From Acidobacteriota bacterium (GTDB taxonomy: Bacteria > Acidobacteriota > Blastocatellia > Pyrinomonadales > Pyrinomonadaceae), in contig JAEWBM010000040.1 in NCBI GenBank assembly GCA_023391155.1, forward strand, positions 1 through 22,617: a stretch of 22,617 nt of DNA, in the 5' to 3' direction. Positions 14,401-21,913 of the stretch are shown here, piece by piece. The notes beneath the pieces were generated by a model, which made no database searches, was not told the DNA's origin, and saw only the letters and a program-made list of their open reading frames with translations. The first letter of the stretch is position 1; every line of letters begins with the position of its first letter. The translations under genes were made by a program, and so were the position numbers.

Positions 14401-15491
14401 CCGAAAATATTCCTCACCTTATCCATAAACGAGGCGTCGCCAAATTCGGTGTCCTCGACCTCAGCGAGCTGTTCGAACAGCTTTCGCTGCTCTTTAGTAA
14501 GATTCTTTGGCGTGATAAGCGTAACGGCGACAAAAAGGTCTCCGCGGCCTCGTCCGCCGAGCGCCGGCATACCCTGAGACTTTATCCTAAACACAGTTCC
14601 CGTCTGGGTTCCCGCCGGGACCTTTAAATCCTCTTCGCCGTCGAGCGTTCTGACCTTTAACTCGGCCCCAAGCGCGGCCTGTCCAAAGGTGATGGGCACG
14701 GCTGAGTAGAGATTCGCCCCCTGGCGTTCAAAGACGTCGTGTTCCTTGACGTGGATCACGACGAAAAGATCGCCTTTGGGGCCGCCGCCCTCGCCGGCCT
14801 CGCCCTCACCGGTGACGCGGAGGCGCGAGCCGGTCTCAACGCCCGCCGGGATCTTGATCTCAAGCGACTTCTCTTTTTCAACACGCCCCTGGCCGCGGCA
14901 ATCGCTGCACGGGTTGCGGACGATGCGGCCCTTGCCGGCACAATTGGGGCAGGTGCGCATCACGCTGAAAAAGCCCTGCTGAAAGCGGGTCTGGCCGGTG
15001 CCGCCGCAGGTGATGCAATCTTCGGGCTCGGTTCCCTCTTCGGCACCGCTGCCCTCGCATGTGCCGCATGTCTCAAGCCGCGGGATGCGGAGCTTTTCGT
15101 CCTTGCCGGCGGCTGCCTCTTCGAGGGTTATCTCGAGGTCGTAGCGGAGATCGGCACCGCGACGGACGCTGGAACGGCGAGTGCTGCGGCCGCCGAACAT
15201 ATCGCCAAAGCCGAAGAGGTCAAATATGTCCTCGAAGTTCGTAAAGCCGGGATCGAACCCGCCGGCTCCCGCGGCCTGATGGCCAAAGCGGTCATAGGCG
15301 GCGCGCTTTTGCGGATCGGAAAGCACCGAGTATGCCTCGGCACATTCCTTGAATTTTTCTTCCGCGGTGTGGTCGTCCGGGTTCTTGTCCGGGTGATACT
15401 TCACCGCCATCGTGCGGTATGCCCGCTTTATCTCAACCTCGGTGGCGGTCCGGGAAACGCCCAGAACCTCGTAGTAATCTCGCTTGCTCAT
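14397..15491 (-). CDS. dnaJ: Chaperone protein DnaJ (Hsp40)
   Basis: Co-chaperone that delivers unfolded clients to DnaK and stimulates its ATPase. 364 residues with full type-I architecture: J domain 1-70 with the essential HPD at 33-35, Gly/Phe-rich linker ~73-103, four CxxCxGxG zinc-binding repeats at about 142-202 (CGTCEGSG, CITCGGTG, CPNCAGKG, CSDCRGQG), and C-terminal substrate-binding domains. Last gene of the hrcA-grpE-dnaK-dnaJ operon; the 116-bp gap after dnaK shows no clear terminator or separate promoter. The stop overlaps convergent yqeY. Confidence 0.97.
   Translation of the reverse strand: MSKRDYYEVLGVSRTATEVEIKRAYRTMAVKYHPDKNPDDHTAEEKFKECAEAYSVLSDPQKRAAYDRFGHQAAGAGGFDPGFTNFEDIFDLFGFGDMFGGRSTRRSSVRRGADLRYDLEITLEEAAAGKDEKLRIPRLETCGTCEGSGAEEGTEPEDCITCGGTGQTRFQQGFFSVMRTCPNCAGKGRIVRNPCSDCRGQGRVEKEKSLEIKIPAGVETGSRLRVTGEGEAGEGGGPKGDLFVVIHVKEHDVFERQGANLYSAVPITFGQAALGAELKVRTLDGEEDLKVPAGTQTGTVFRIKSQGMPALGGRGRGDLFVAVTLITPKNLTKEQRKLFEQLAEVEDTEFGDASFMDKVRNIFG
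14462..14487 (+). other. Hairpin in the dnaJ 3' coding end, possible yqeY transcript end
   Basis: A 16-bp perfect palindrome, AGCTGTTCGAACAGCT (14467-14482), is extended by outer AGCGA/TCGCT pairing across a two-base bulge, about 65 bp past the yqeY stop. Only a weak T-containing tail follows (GCTCTTTAG). It could slow or end the yqeY transcript, but it is also ordinary dnaJ coding sequence. Confidence 0.3.
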
Positions 15492-15607
15492 AGGATGATC
15501 TTTTCGACGCCGCGTGCCCCTCGGCAGCTAGAATCGAAGAGGCGCCAGCCCAAACGAATGAACTGACGCTTCTTATGATTTTGCGATAAATCGCCCTATT
15601 TCTCAAG

Positions 15608-17413
15608 TCAGACGCCGACGAGCATCTGTGCGGTGATGCGGTTGGCGGCCTCCTCGACCTTGAGGATGAGCGATTCTATCTCGCCCATGTCCTCGGTCGC
15701 GGCGGCCTCTTCGGCATCCGCAAGCACGCCGTTGATCTCCTGCTGCTCTTCGAGCGGGAACGAGCGGCCGATCTCGGCCATCGCCTTGCGGGCGTTCTTG
15801 ATCATTGATTCGAGACGGTTACGCTGAACGATGACCTCGCGCATCTCGCGGTCGCGTTCGACGGAATCCTCGGCCTCCATAATGAGGCGGTCGATCTCGT
15901 CGGGAGAGAGCCCGGATGAGGGCGTTATCTGCATCGCCTGTTCCAGGCCGGTCATCTTGTCCTGTGCATAGACGTTAACGATCCCGTTGGCGTCGATCTC
16001 AAAACAGACGTCGATCTGCGGTACGCCGCGGGGTGCGGGGGGTATGCCGACGAGCTCGAATTTGCCGAGGCTGCGGTTGGCGGAGGCTATCTCGCGTTCG
16101 CCCTGGAGAATATGTATCTCAACGGACTGCTGATTGTCGACGACCGTCGTAAAGGTCATCGTGTTCTTCAGCGGGATGGTCGAGTTGCGGTTGATGAGCT
16201 TGACGAAAAGCCCGCCGCGCGTCTCGAGGCCGAGGCTAAGGGGCAGCACGTCGAGCAGGACAATATCCTTGACGTCGCCGGTCAGAACACCGCCCTGGAT
16301 CGCGGCGCCCATCGCCACGACCTCATCCGGATTTATTTCGGATGACGGCTCCTTGCCGAAGACCTCTTCGACGGTGCGGGCGATGATCGGCGAACGAGTC
16401 TGGCCGCCGACGAGTATCACCTTGTCGATATCTTCGGGCTTGAGCTTGGCGTCCCAGAGCGCCTTTTGGCAGGGCTCAACCGAGCTTTCGACGAGATCGG
16501 CAACGAGCTCTTCAAATTTTTCGCAGGTGAGCGTGGCGTTGACGTGCTTTGGGCCGGTAGCATCGGCGGCGATGAACGGCAGATTTATGGTGGTCTCATC
16601 GACGCTTGAGAGTTCGCACTTGGCACGTTCGGCGGCCTCTTTGAGACGTTGGAGCGCGAGGCGGTCGCCGGTCAGGTCGATGCCGCTTTGGGCGAGGAAA
16701 TCCTTGACGAGCCAATCGATGATCCGCTGGTCAAAATCTTCGCCGCCGAGGAATGTGTTGCCCGACGTGGAAAGCACCTCGAAAACGCCGTCATTGATCT
16801 CGAGGATCGAAATATCGAACGTGCCGCCGCCGAGGTCATAGACGGCGACCTTTTCGGTGCGCTGCTTGCCGAAGCCGTAGGCGAGAGCCGCGGCCGTGGG
16901 CTCGTTGATGATGCGCTCGACCTCAAGGCCGGCGATCTTGCCCGCGTCGCGGGTGGCTTGCCGCTGCATATCGTCGAAATATGCGGGGACGGTGATGATA
17001 GCCTCGGTGATGCGTTCGCCAAGGAATTCTTCCGCGGCGAGCTTTAGACGCTGGAGCACGATGGCGGAGATCTCGGGCGGGCTATAGACGCGGTCGAGCA
17101 CCTTGATATGGGCATCGCCGTTGGGCGCCTCGACGATCTCAAAAGGCACGGTCTCGCGCATCTTTTCGACCTCGGGCGAATCATACTTTCGGCCGATCAG
17201 GCGTTTGACGGCGTAAAGCGTGTTGGCGGGGTTGGTGACCGCCTGGCGCTTGGCTATCTGGCCGACGAGCTTTTCATCCTTGTCGGTGAAGCCAACGACA
17301 GAGGGGGTCGTCCGCCCGCCCTCTTTGTTAGAGATGATCTGGACGGTGCCGCTTTCAAGAACAGAAACGCAGCAGTTGGTGGTGCCAAGGTCGATTCCAA
17401 TAACTTTGCTCAT
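15608..17413 (-). CDS. dnaK: Chaperone protein DnaK (Hsp70), lacking the acidic C-terminal tail
   Basis: ATP-driven folding chaperone. Start set at ATG 17413 (MSKVIGIDLGTTNCCVSV), the universal DnaK N-terminus; the 40 codons upstream in frame are low-complexity and overlap grpE. The 601 residues show IGIDLGTTN, VPAYFDDMQRQATRDAG, INEPTAAALAYG, the phosphate-2 motif VYDLGGGTFDIS, ILVGGQTRSP and the linker DIVLLDVLPLSLGLET, followed by the substrate-binding beta domain and lid. It ends at AANRITAQMLVGV, about where the lid finishes in E. coli DnaK. The disordered tail with its DAEFEEV-type end, present in most bacterial DnaKs, is missing. The preceding grpE stop is 31 bp upstream. Confidence 0.97.
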   Translation of the reverse strand: MSKVIGIDLGTTNCCVSVLESGTVQIISNKEGGRTTPSVVGFTDKDEKLVGQIAKRQAVTNPANTLYAVKRLIGRKYDSPEVEKMRETVPFEIVEAPNGDAHIKVLDRVYSPPEISAIVLQRLKLAAEEFLGERITEAIITVPAYFDDMQRQATRDAGKIAGLEVERIINEPTAAALAYGFGKQRTEKVAVYDLGGGTFDISILEINDGVFEVLSTSGNTFLGGEDFDQRIIDWLVKDFLAQSGIDLTGDRLALQRLKEAAERAKCELSSVDETTINLPFIAADATGPKHVNATLTCEKFEELVADLVESSVEPCQKALWDAKLKPEDIDKVILVGGQTRSPIIARTVEEVFGKEPSSEINPDEVVAMGAAIQGGVLTGDVKDIVLLDVLPLSLGLETRGGLFVKLINRNSTIPLKNTMTFTTVVDNQQSVEIHILQGEREIASANRSLGKFELVGIPPAPRGVPQIDVCFEIDANGIVNVYAQDKMTGLEQAMQITPSSGLSPDEIDRLIMEAEDSVERDREMREVIVQRNRLESMIKNARKAMAEIGRSFPLEEQQEINGVLADAEEAAATEDMGEIESLILKVEEAANRITAQMLVGV

Positions 17414-17444
17414 ACAGGTTTTTCCAAAGGTGGGGCAGGAGAGG

Positions 17445-18290
17445 TTAATCTTCCAGCGGTGCGGCGGCCGGTTCGGTCTCGTGGATAGCGTCGGTATCGG
17501 CGGCGGGCGGGTCGCCGTCGGGTTCGACCGCAACCTTGACCATAGAGTGGCGGATCACGATGTCGCCGAGCGTATAGCCTTTCAGCAATTCTTCAAATAC
17601 GGTGTTTGACGGGACCTCGATCGTCGGTTCGGCGGCAACGGCCTCATGCAGATGCGGGTCGAATTCGGAGCCGAGGGCGTCGATCTCGCGAATGCCCATC
17701 TCATCAAAGATCTCGCCGATCTGGCGGCGGACGAGCTCGATGCCGTCGAAAAAGGGTGCGAATTCCCCGCTATGGCGGTCGTCGAGCGTGCCGGCAAACG
17801 CGAGAGCACGGTCGAGATTGTCGACGGCCGGCAGCAGGCGTGATGCCAGGCCGGCGGCCCGGGCATTTTCGTCATTCGAACGCTCGCGTTCGGTACGTGC
17901 ACGGAAATTTTCGAAATCGCGTGTCCGCCGCTGAGCGCTTTTAACTGCCTCATCGTAATCGGCCTCAAGCTCCTCAACGCGTCCGCGGAGGATGGTGATC
18001 TCGGTCTCGAGAGCCTCTATCTCGGCAGCGGGGTCGGCAGCCGGCGCAGGTGCGGCGGCAACGGGCGGGGCCGGGGGAGCCGGAACGGCCACGGCCTCTT
18101 TCAAAAAGGCAGGCGCGTTCGCATCATCAAAGCCCTGAGCGATCTCGATAATGGTCGTCTCGGCTGTGATGTGGAGGTCCTTTTCCTTTGCCTCAAGCTC
18201 ACGGATGAAATCGTCCACCGACATAGGTTCGTCGGCGGCGTTCAGGTCCGCAATGGCGTCAATGCCATCTATTTCGCGATCTGGTTCCAT
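17445..18290 (-). CDS. grpE: Nucleotide exchange factor GrpE with an N-terminal extension
   Basis: Dimeric factor that releases ADP from DnaK. 281 residues, against ~170-200 in many bacteria. Residues 1-65 are an acidic, helix-prone extension (VDDFIRELEAKEKDLHITAETTIIEIA). Residues 66-87 are an Ala/Pro-rich linker. The long coiled coil spans ~88-150 (with RDFENFRARTERE), and the beta-wing head ~198-257 carries GSEFDPHLHEAV and GYTLGDIVIRHSMVKVA. An acidic tail of ~25 residues follows. ATG 18290 has no Shine-Dalgarno; Met23 is an alternative start. The 30-bp gap from hrcA holds a small hairpin, CGGCC-GAGG-GGCCG (18301-18314). Confidence 0.95.
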   Translation of the reverse strand: MEPDREIDGIDAIADLNAADEPMSVDDFIRELEAKEKDLHITAETTIIEIAQGFDDANAPAFLKEAVAVPAPPAPPVAAAPAPAADPAAEIEALETEITILRGRVEELEADYDEAVKSAQRRTRDFENFRARTERERSNDENARAAGLASRLLPAVDNLDRALAFAGTLDDRHSGEFAPFFDGIELVRRQIGEIFDEMGIREIDALGSEFDPHLHEAVAAEPTIEVPSNTVFEELLKGYTLGDIVIRHSMVKVAVEPDGDPPAADTDAIHETEPAAAPLED

Positions 18291-18320
18291 TATTGTGTGT
18301 CGGCCGAGGGGCCGGTCCGG

Positions 18321-19496
18321 CTAGTTTGCGGAGATGTTTCGAGACATCATCCGTTCGAGAACGCGGGCCACGTAAGAGACGATCGAGATCATTCGAGCGT
18401 ATTCGATCCGCGTGGGGCCGAGAACGCTGAGCGTTCCGACGGCCGAGCTGTCGCCGACGCGGTATGGGGCCGAGATCAGCGTGCAATTCCGGAGTGAGGG
18501 GGCGCGATTTTCGCTGCCGATGACGACCTGGACCTCGCCGGGCGAAGACGTGTCGCGGGCAATGCACTCGTTAAGGATCTGAACGAGCCGTGAGCGTTCG
18601 CCGATGGTGGCAAGCAGCTCGCGAAGGCGTTCGAGATCGGCAAAGTCCCGCTTGGTCAATATGTTGGGGGTTCCCTCAACATAAACCTCGCCGGCAGGGC
18701 TGCCGTCGTCCTCGATGCTTTGCGAGCAAAGAATGACGGCGTTTTGCAGCAGGCTGTCGAACAGCGCCTTTTCATCGTGCATGAGCCGAATTATCTCGTT
18801 GCGGATCTCGGAAAGGCTCTTGCCCAGGTGTTCCGCATTGAGGTAATTCGCACACTTCTCAAGGTCTTCACGCGAGAGCGGCACGTTGACCCGAATGATC
18901 CGGTTATGGACGATATTCGGCGACGAGACCAGCACCACGAGAATGCGGTTGTCCGAAAGATTGACGAATTCGATATGCTGCAGGCGGTCGCTCGCCAGGC
19001 TGGGCGAGACCACTATCCCCACATTATTTGAAAGAACAGACAGGAGTTGAGAGGTACGTTCCATCAACCGGTCGGGTGCATCGGCCAGATCGCTTTCGAG
19101 CAGGCCGAATTCGCCTCCTATGCGGCTGAGATCTTCGTTTGAGATGCTCAGAACACCCAACAGATTGTCAACGTAAAACCTGTACCCCTTGTCGGTCGGG
19201 ACACGGCCGGCGGATGTATGAGGCTGTTCAAGGAGGCCGCCCTCCTCAAGCTCGCCCATCACGCTGCGAATTGTCGCGGGACTTAGGCCCGATGCATTCG
19301 CAAAACGTTCCGCGATGGTTTTGGACCCGACAGGCTCTCCGGTGACAAAATGTTCGTTGATTATCGCTGAAAGGATGGCCCGCCCGCGAAAATCGGGAAA
19401 ACTGTCGGTCTTCTCGATCTTTTTATTCACGCTGCGAACCGGCATCTTGTCACGGTGAGGTTTGAAGCAGGCCGCCCCTCGGCGGTATGCTTCCAT
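18321..19496 (-). CDS. hrcA: Heat-inducible transcription repressor HrcA
   Basis: Repressor of class I heat-shock genes that normally binds CIRCE and needs GroE for activity. Up to 391 residues: a winged-helix N-terminus (ILSAIINEHFVTGEPVGSKTIAERF, LSPATIRSVMGELEEGGLLEQPHTSAGRVPTDKGYRFYV at ~41-110), a GAF-like central domain and a C-terminal IGSENRAPSLRNCTLISAPYRVG segment. The start is uncertain. ATG 19496 follows the predicted -10 box by only 4 bp and would be leaderless; ATG 19445 (MPVRSVNKK) would have a ~50-nt leader and a length nearer the usual ~345-375. First gene of the chaperone operon, so it likely represses itself, although no CIRCE repeat is visible upstream. Confidence 0.95.
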   Translation of the reverse strand: MEAYRRGAACFKPHRDKMPVRSVNKKIEKTDSFPDFRGRAILSAIINEHFVTGEPVGSKTIAERFANASGLSPATIRSVMGELEEGGLLEQPHTSAGRVPTDKGYRFYVDNLLGVLSISNEDLSRIGGEFGLLESDLADAPDRLMERTSQLLSVLSNNVGIVVSPSLASDRLQHIEFVNLSDNRILVVLVSSPNIVHNRIIRVNVPLSREDLEKCANYLNAEHLGKSLSEIRNEIIRLMHDEKALFDSLLQNAVILCSQSIEDDGSPAGEVYVEGTPNILTKRDFADLERLRELLATIGERSRLVQILNECIARDTSSPGEVQVVIGSENRAPSLRNCTLISAPYRVGDSSAVGTLSVLGPTRIEYARMISIVSYVARVLERMMSRNISAN

Positions 19497-19500
19497 TTAA

Positions 19501-19530
19501 GGAATAGCATTTTGTTGCGATTTCTGTCAA
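19501..19530 (-). promoter_or_regulatory. Promoter of the hrcA-grpE-dnaK-dnaJ operon
   Basis: On the minus strand, a perfect -35 TTGACA (19530-19525), an 18-bp spacer and TATTCC (19506-19501) preceded by TGC, an extended -10. The predicted transcript start falls at about 19493-19495, next to the first ATG of hrcA. No TTAGCACTC-N9-GAGTGCTAA (CIRCE) overlaps or follows it. Confidence 0.6.
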
Positions 19531-19540
19531 TGATTATTAG
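19512..19540 (+). promoter_or_regulatory. Putative promoter of the SprT-like gene
   Basis: TTGTTG (19512-19517), a 17-bp spacer and TATTAG (19535-19540), overlapping the divergent hrcA promoter. The predicted start is ~10 bp before ATG 19557. A short inverted repeat, GTTAA-N7-TTAAC (19540-19556), covers that start region and could be an operator. Confidence 0.4.
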
Positions 19541-19556
19541 TTAAACTTTGATTAAC

Positions 19557-20291
19557 ATGGGAAGCCCACCAAACCTCACAAAGATCACGGAATTTTATAA
19601 AGAGGCGTTTGCTTTTTATGACAAGGCCGGCCGGGTGCCGCCGATCAACGCGGAATTCTATCCGTATGTGGGGATAAATCACACTATCCGGGTGCGTGAC
19701 GGGCAGGTGTATGTGAGGATCGGCGAGATCTGCCGCGAGATGCCGGCCGAGGCACATCGCGGGTTAGCATACGTTCTGGTCTCCAAACTTTATCGGCGGC
19801 GGGTGCCGGCGGAGGCTAGGCAGGTCTATTCGGATTTCATCAAGTCTGACGCGATCAGGGAACAGGCGGCAGAGAATCGACGAAACCGCGGGCGGAAGGT
19901 GCTGAGCGGGACCCGGGGAGAGGTATATGACCTGGACCAGATATTCGATCGGCTGAATAAGCGATACTTCAAAGACAAACTGCGAAAGCCGGTGCTTTCG
20001 TGGTCGGCACGCAAGACCTATAGGATGTTGGGCCATCACGACCCGACACATGACACGATCGTAATAAGCCGTTCGCTGGACTCAAAAGACGCACCGAAAT
20101 ACGTGATCGAATATGTGATGTTCCACGAGATGCTGCACGTGCATCACCCGACCGTCCACCATAACGGCCGGCGGTATAATCATACCCCGGCGTTCAGGCG
20201 GGACGAGCAGAAGTTTGATTTTTATCTTGCCGCCGAGATGTGGATCGAGAAGAACGTGCGGCACCTGAAGCGCAAGGCAAAGGCTCGTTAA
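19557..20291 (+). CDS. SprT-like zinc metallopeptidase with an unrecognised N-terminal region
   Basis: 244 residues from ATG 19557 (the frame is open to a TTG at 19548, adding three residues). The C-terminal half carries the zincin motif HEMLH (His190, Glu191, His194), followed by HHPTVHHNGRRYNHTPAFRRDE, which supplies further His ligands as in SprT/WSS1-type proteases. An upstream DLDQIFDRLNKRYF...LSWS segment is also SprT-like. Residues 1-120 (with NLTKITEFYKEAFAFYDKAGR and YVLVSKLYRRRVPAEARQVY) are not recognised and are helix-rich. No signal peptide, so it is cytosolic. Divergent from hrcA with overlapping promoters, so stress-linked expression is possible but unproven. The stop overlaps the convergent lipoprotein gene by 4 bp (TTAA). 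Confidence 0.85.
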   Translation: MGSPPNLTKITEFYKEAFAFYDKAGRVPPINAEFYPYVGINHTIRVRDGQVYVRIGEICREMPAEAHRGLAYVLVSKLYRRRVPAEARQVYSDFIKSDAIREQAAENRRNRGRKVLSGTRGEVYDLDQIFDRLNKRYFKDKLRKPVLSWSARKTYRMLGHHDPTHDTIVISRSLDSKDAPKYVIEYVMFHEMLHVHHPTVHHNGRRYNHTPAFRRDEQKFDFYLAAEMWIEKNVRHLKRKAKAR

Positions 20292-21904
20292 TTCTCCGAC
20301 GCGAAATTCGAGACGATCCATCCTAAAAGCCCGAATGACGACACGGTCCGGCGTTCAAAGCCGGCCGTATTGAAGCGCGTTTCAGTGAAATAATGCGTCG
20401 GGGGAAGCGGGGCGGCAGGGGCCGTGCCGGTGACCGCCTCTACGACCTTGTCGGCCGTTCCGAACTCGGTGCCGACGGTTGCCGCGGGGGCATTGGAGCC
20501 GTTGAACTGTGCAGCGAAAGGGCCGGGGATGTCGTTCGTGTTGGCACTCGCAGCAGCAGCGGCTACGCTATCTGCATCGCCGGTGATCAACAAGTCATTC
20601 AGAAATGCCGCGGCGATATCGCCGTCCTCGGAACGCCAAAGGCGGGCAGCGTCCGCGGTCGTTGGCGGCCGGCCGAGGCCCAGTTCCTGAGGAAGTGCGG
20701 AGCGGACGGCGGCTTCATCTTTAACGCTTGCGATCGCCAGAACGCGGTCGCCGTCCGGCCCGAACGAGGCGGTGTGAAGAACGGGGCCCGCGGCGGCGAG
20801 GTATGCCTCCGGGTCGTCGATGCCGTAGGGTTCGAAAATGCCGGATGCCACGGCCGAGATCAATGCACCGGCGGCGGGGTCGGCGGCCCTTTCGGCGGCG
20901 AGCACGACGCTCCGCCAAGCGACGCGGGGATCGCGGAGGCTGTACCGCGTGACGGAAGCTGCTCCCGGCGGAATGGGGGGCTCCGCAGCGGGCGTATCGC
21001 GGCCGGCGGGTGCAAGTGTCTCAGCAAAGACGGCGGCGAGGTCGGGATTCATCGTGACATCGTAACGGTCTTCGATCCCCTGCTCTGAACGAGTTGCGGT
21101 CCAGGTGATCTCGCGGAGCGAATTGCGAAGAAGCTCGGGGAGGATGCGGGCAACGATCCCTTGCGCCTCAGGGGCGTCGGCGGAATTTTTGGCAAACGAA
21201 ACGGCCGCGATATTGGACATTTGCGCGAGCCCATCGGGCGAGACATAGGCAAAGGCAAGGCGATCGCCGTCGGTGATCTTCGGGTTGCGGGCGATGGGCT
21301 CGATCTCGCCGCGTTTGGCCTGGAGGGCCCGGTCGAGGGCGGTGTCATCATTGCCGAAAAAAACGAGGCTCCCCTCGACGTAGGCGAAGGCCCTTCGGCC
21401 GTCGCCGGCGGTCCAGACAAAATATTTGCCGTCGTGGCGGTCTGAGGTCTCGAGCAGCACCTCGCCGCCGTAGATGTTGTTTATGAACGAGCCGAGGCTG
21501 TGTTCGGTAAAGGCAAGGGCCTGAAAATTCCAAAGATGGGTCTCGGCGGCGGCGACAAAGCGGGGCTGGAAATTCAGTACCGAGGCCTCTTCGTTTAGGC
21601 GTTGTTCGCTGGTCTCAAAGCCGGTGACGGCAACGGCGAGCGAGATGCCCTCGAGCACGTCGGAATCGACGGGCGAAGCTCCGGAATTTCGAAATGCCTC
21701 GGATTCGGTGAGCGCGGTGACGACATCCTGCAGGTCACGGGCCTCGAGATAGACAAGGGCGTCACCGGGGAGGACGGTTCTCAGATCCGTGCGCGGCGAG
21801 CTGCATGAAATGGCCGCGACGGCGAGACAAAACAGCGCGGCCGGCAGCAACTTTTTAAGCACAGTGCGGCGTACGGCTTTGGATGGAGGCAACTGTGGTA
21901 ACAT
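20288..21904 (-). CDS. Predicted lipoprotein, DUF3352-like, function unknown
   Basis: 538 residues from ATG 21904. The lipoprotein signal is KKLLPAALFCLAVAAISC with lipidated Cys34. Starting instead at GTG 21862 gives MLKKLLPAALF..., a more typical signal length, and would free the spacer to the next gene. The mature region begins SSPRTDLRTVLPGDALVYLEARDLQDVVTAL, like proteins of the DUF3352 kind (large envelope proteins of unknown role), and has beta-rich repeating segments such as GKYFVWTAGDGRRAFAYVEGSLVFFGNDDTALDRAL. No catalytic motif is seen. Convergent with the SprT-like gene and divergent from the SDR gene. Confidence 0.82.
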   Translation of the reverse strand: MLPQLPPSKAVRRTVLKKLLPAALFCLAVAAISCSSPRTDLRTVLPGDALVYLEARDLQDVVTALTESEAFRNSGASPVDSDVLEGISLAVAVTGFETSEQRLNEEASVLNFQPRFVAAAETHLWNFQALAFTEHSLGSFINNIYGGEVLLETSDRHDGKYFVWTAGDGRRAFAYVEGSLVFFGNDDTALDRALQAKRGEIEPIARNPKITDGDRLAFAYVSPDGLAQMSNIAAVSFAKNSADAPEAQGIVARILPELLRNSLREITWTATRSEQGIEDRYDVTMNPDLAAVFAETLAPAGRDTPAAEPPIPPGAASVTRYSLRDPRVAWRSVVLAAERAADPAAGALISAVASGIFEPYGIDDPEAYLAAAGPVLHTASFGPDGDRVLAIASVKDEAAVRSALPQELGLGRPPTTADAARLWRSEDGDIAAAFLNDLLITGDADSVAAAAASANTNDIPGPFAAQFNGSNAPAATVGTEFGTADKVVEAVTGTAPAAPLPPTHYFTETRFNTAGFERRTVSSFGLLGWIVSNFASEN

Positions 21905-21913
21905 CTTGCGAAT

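Noticed and set aside
14739..15566. 275-codon plus-strand open frame antisense to dnaJ
   Set aside because: Ala/Gly-rich shadow of dnaJ; the minus strand carries the J domain and four zinc motifs.
15583..15594. GCGATAAATCGC inverted repeat in the dnaK-dnaJ gap
   Set aside because: Only four or five base pairs with a tiny loop and no adjacent T-run; not enough to call a terminator or operator.
17414..17533. 40-codon N-terminal extension of dnaK
   Set aside because: Pro/Arg-rich, overlaps the end of grpE, and precedes the universal MSKVIGIDLGTTN start.
18555..18575. GCACTC inside hrcA as a half CIRCE site
   Set aside because: Single half-site in coding sequence with no paired GAGTGC arm at the right spacing.
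20348..20364. CCGGC-N7-GCCGG hairpin past the SprT-like gene as its terminator
   Set aside because: No T-run follows, and it is inside lipoprotein coding sequence, so it is likely chance in GC-rich DNA.
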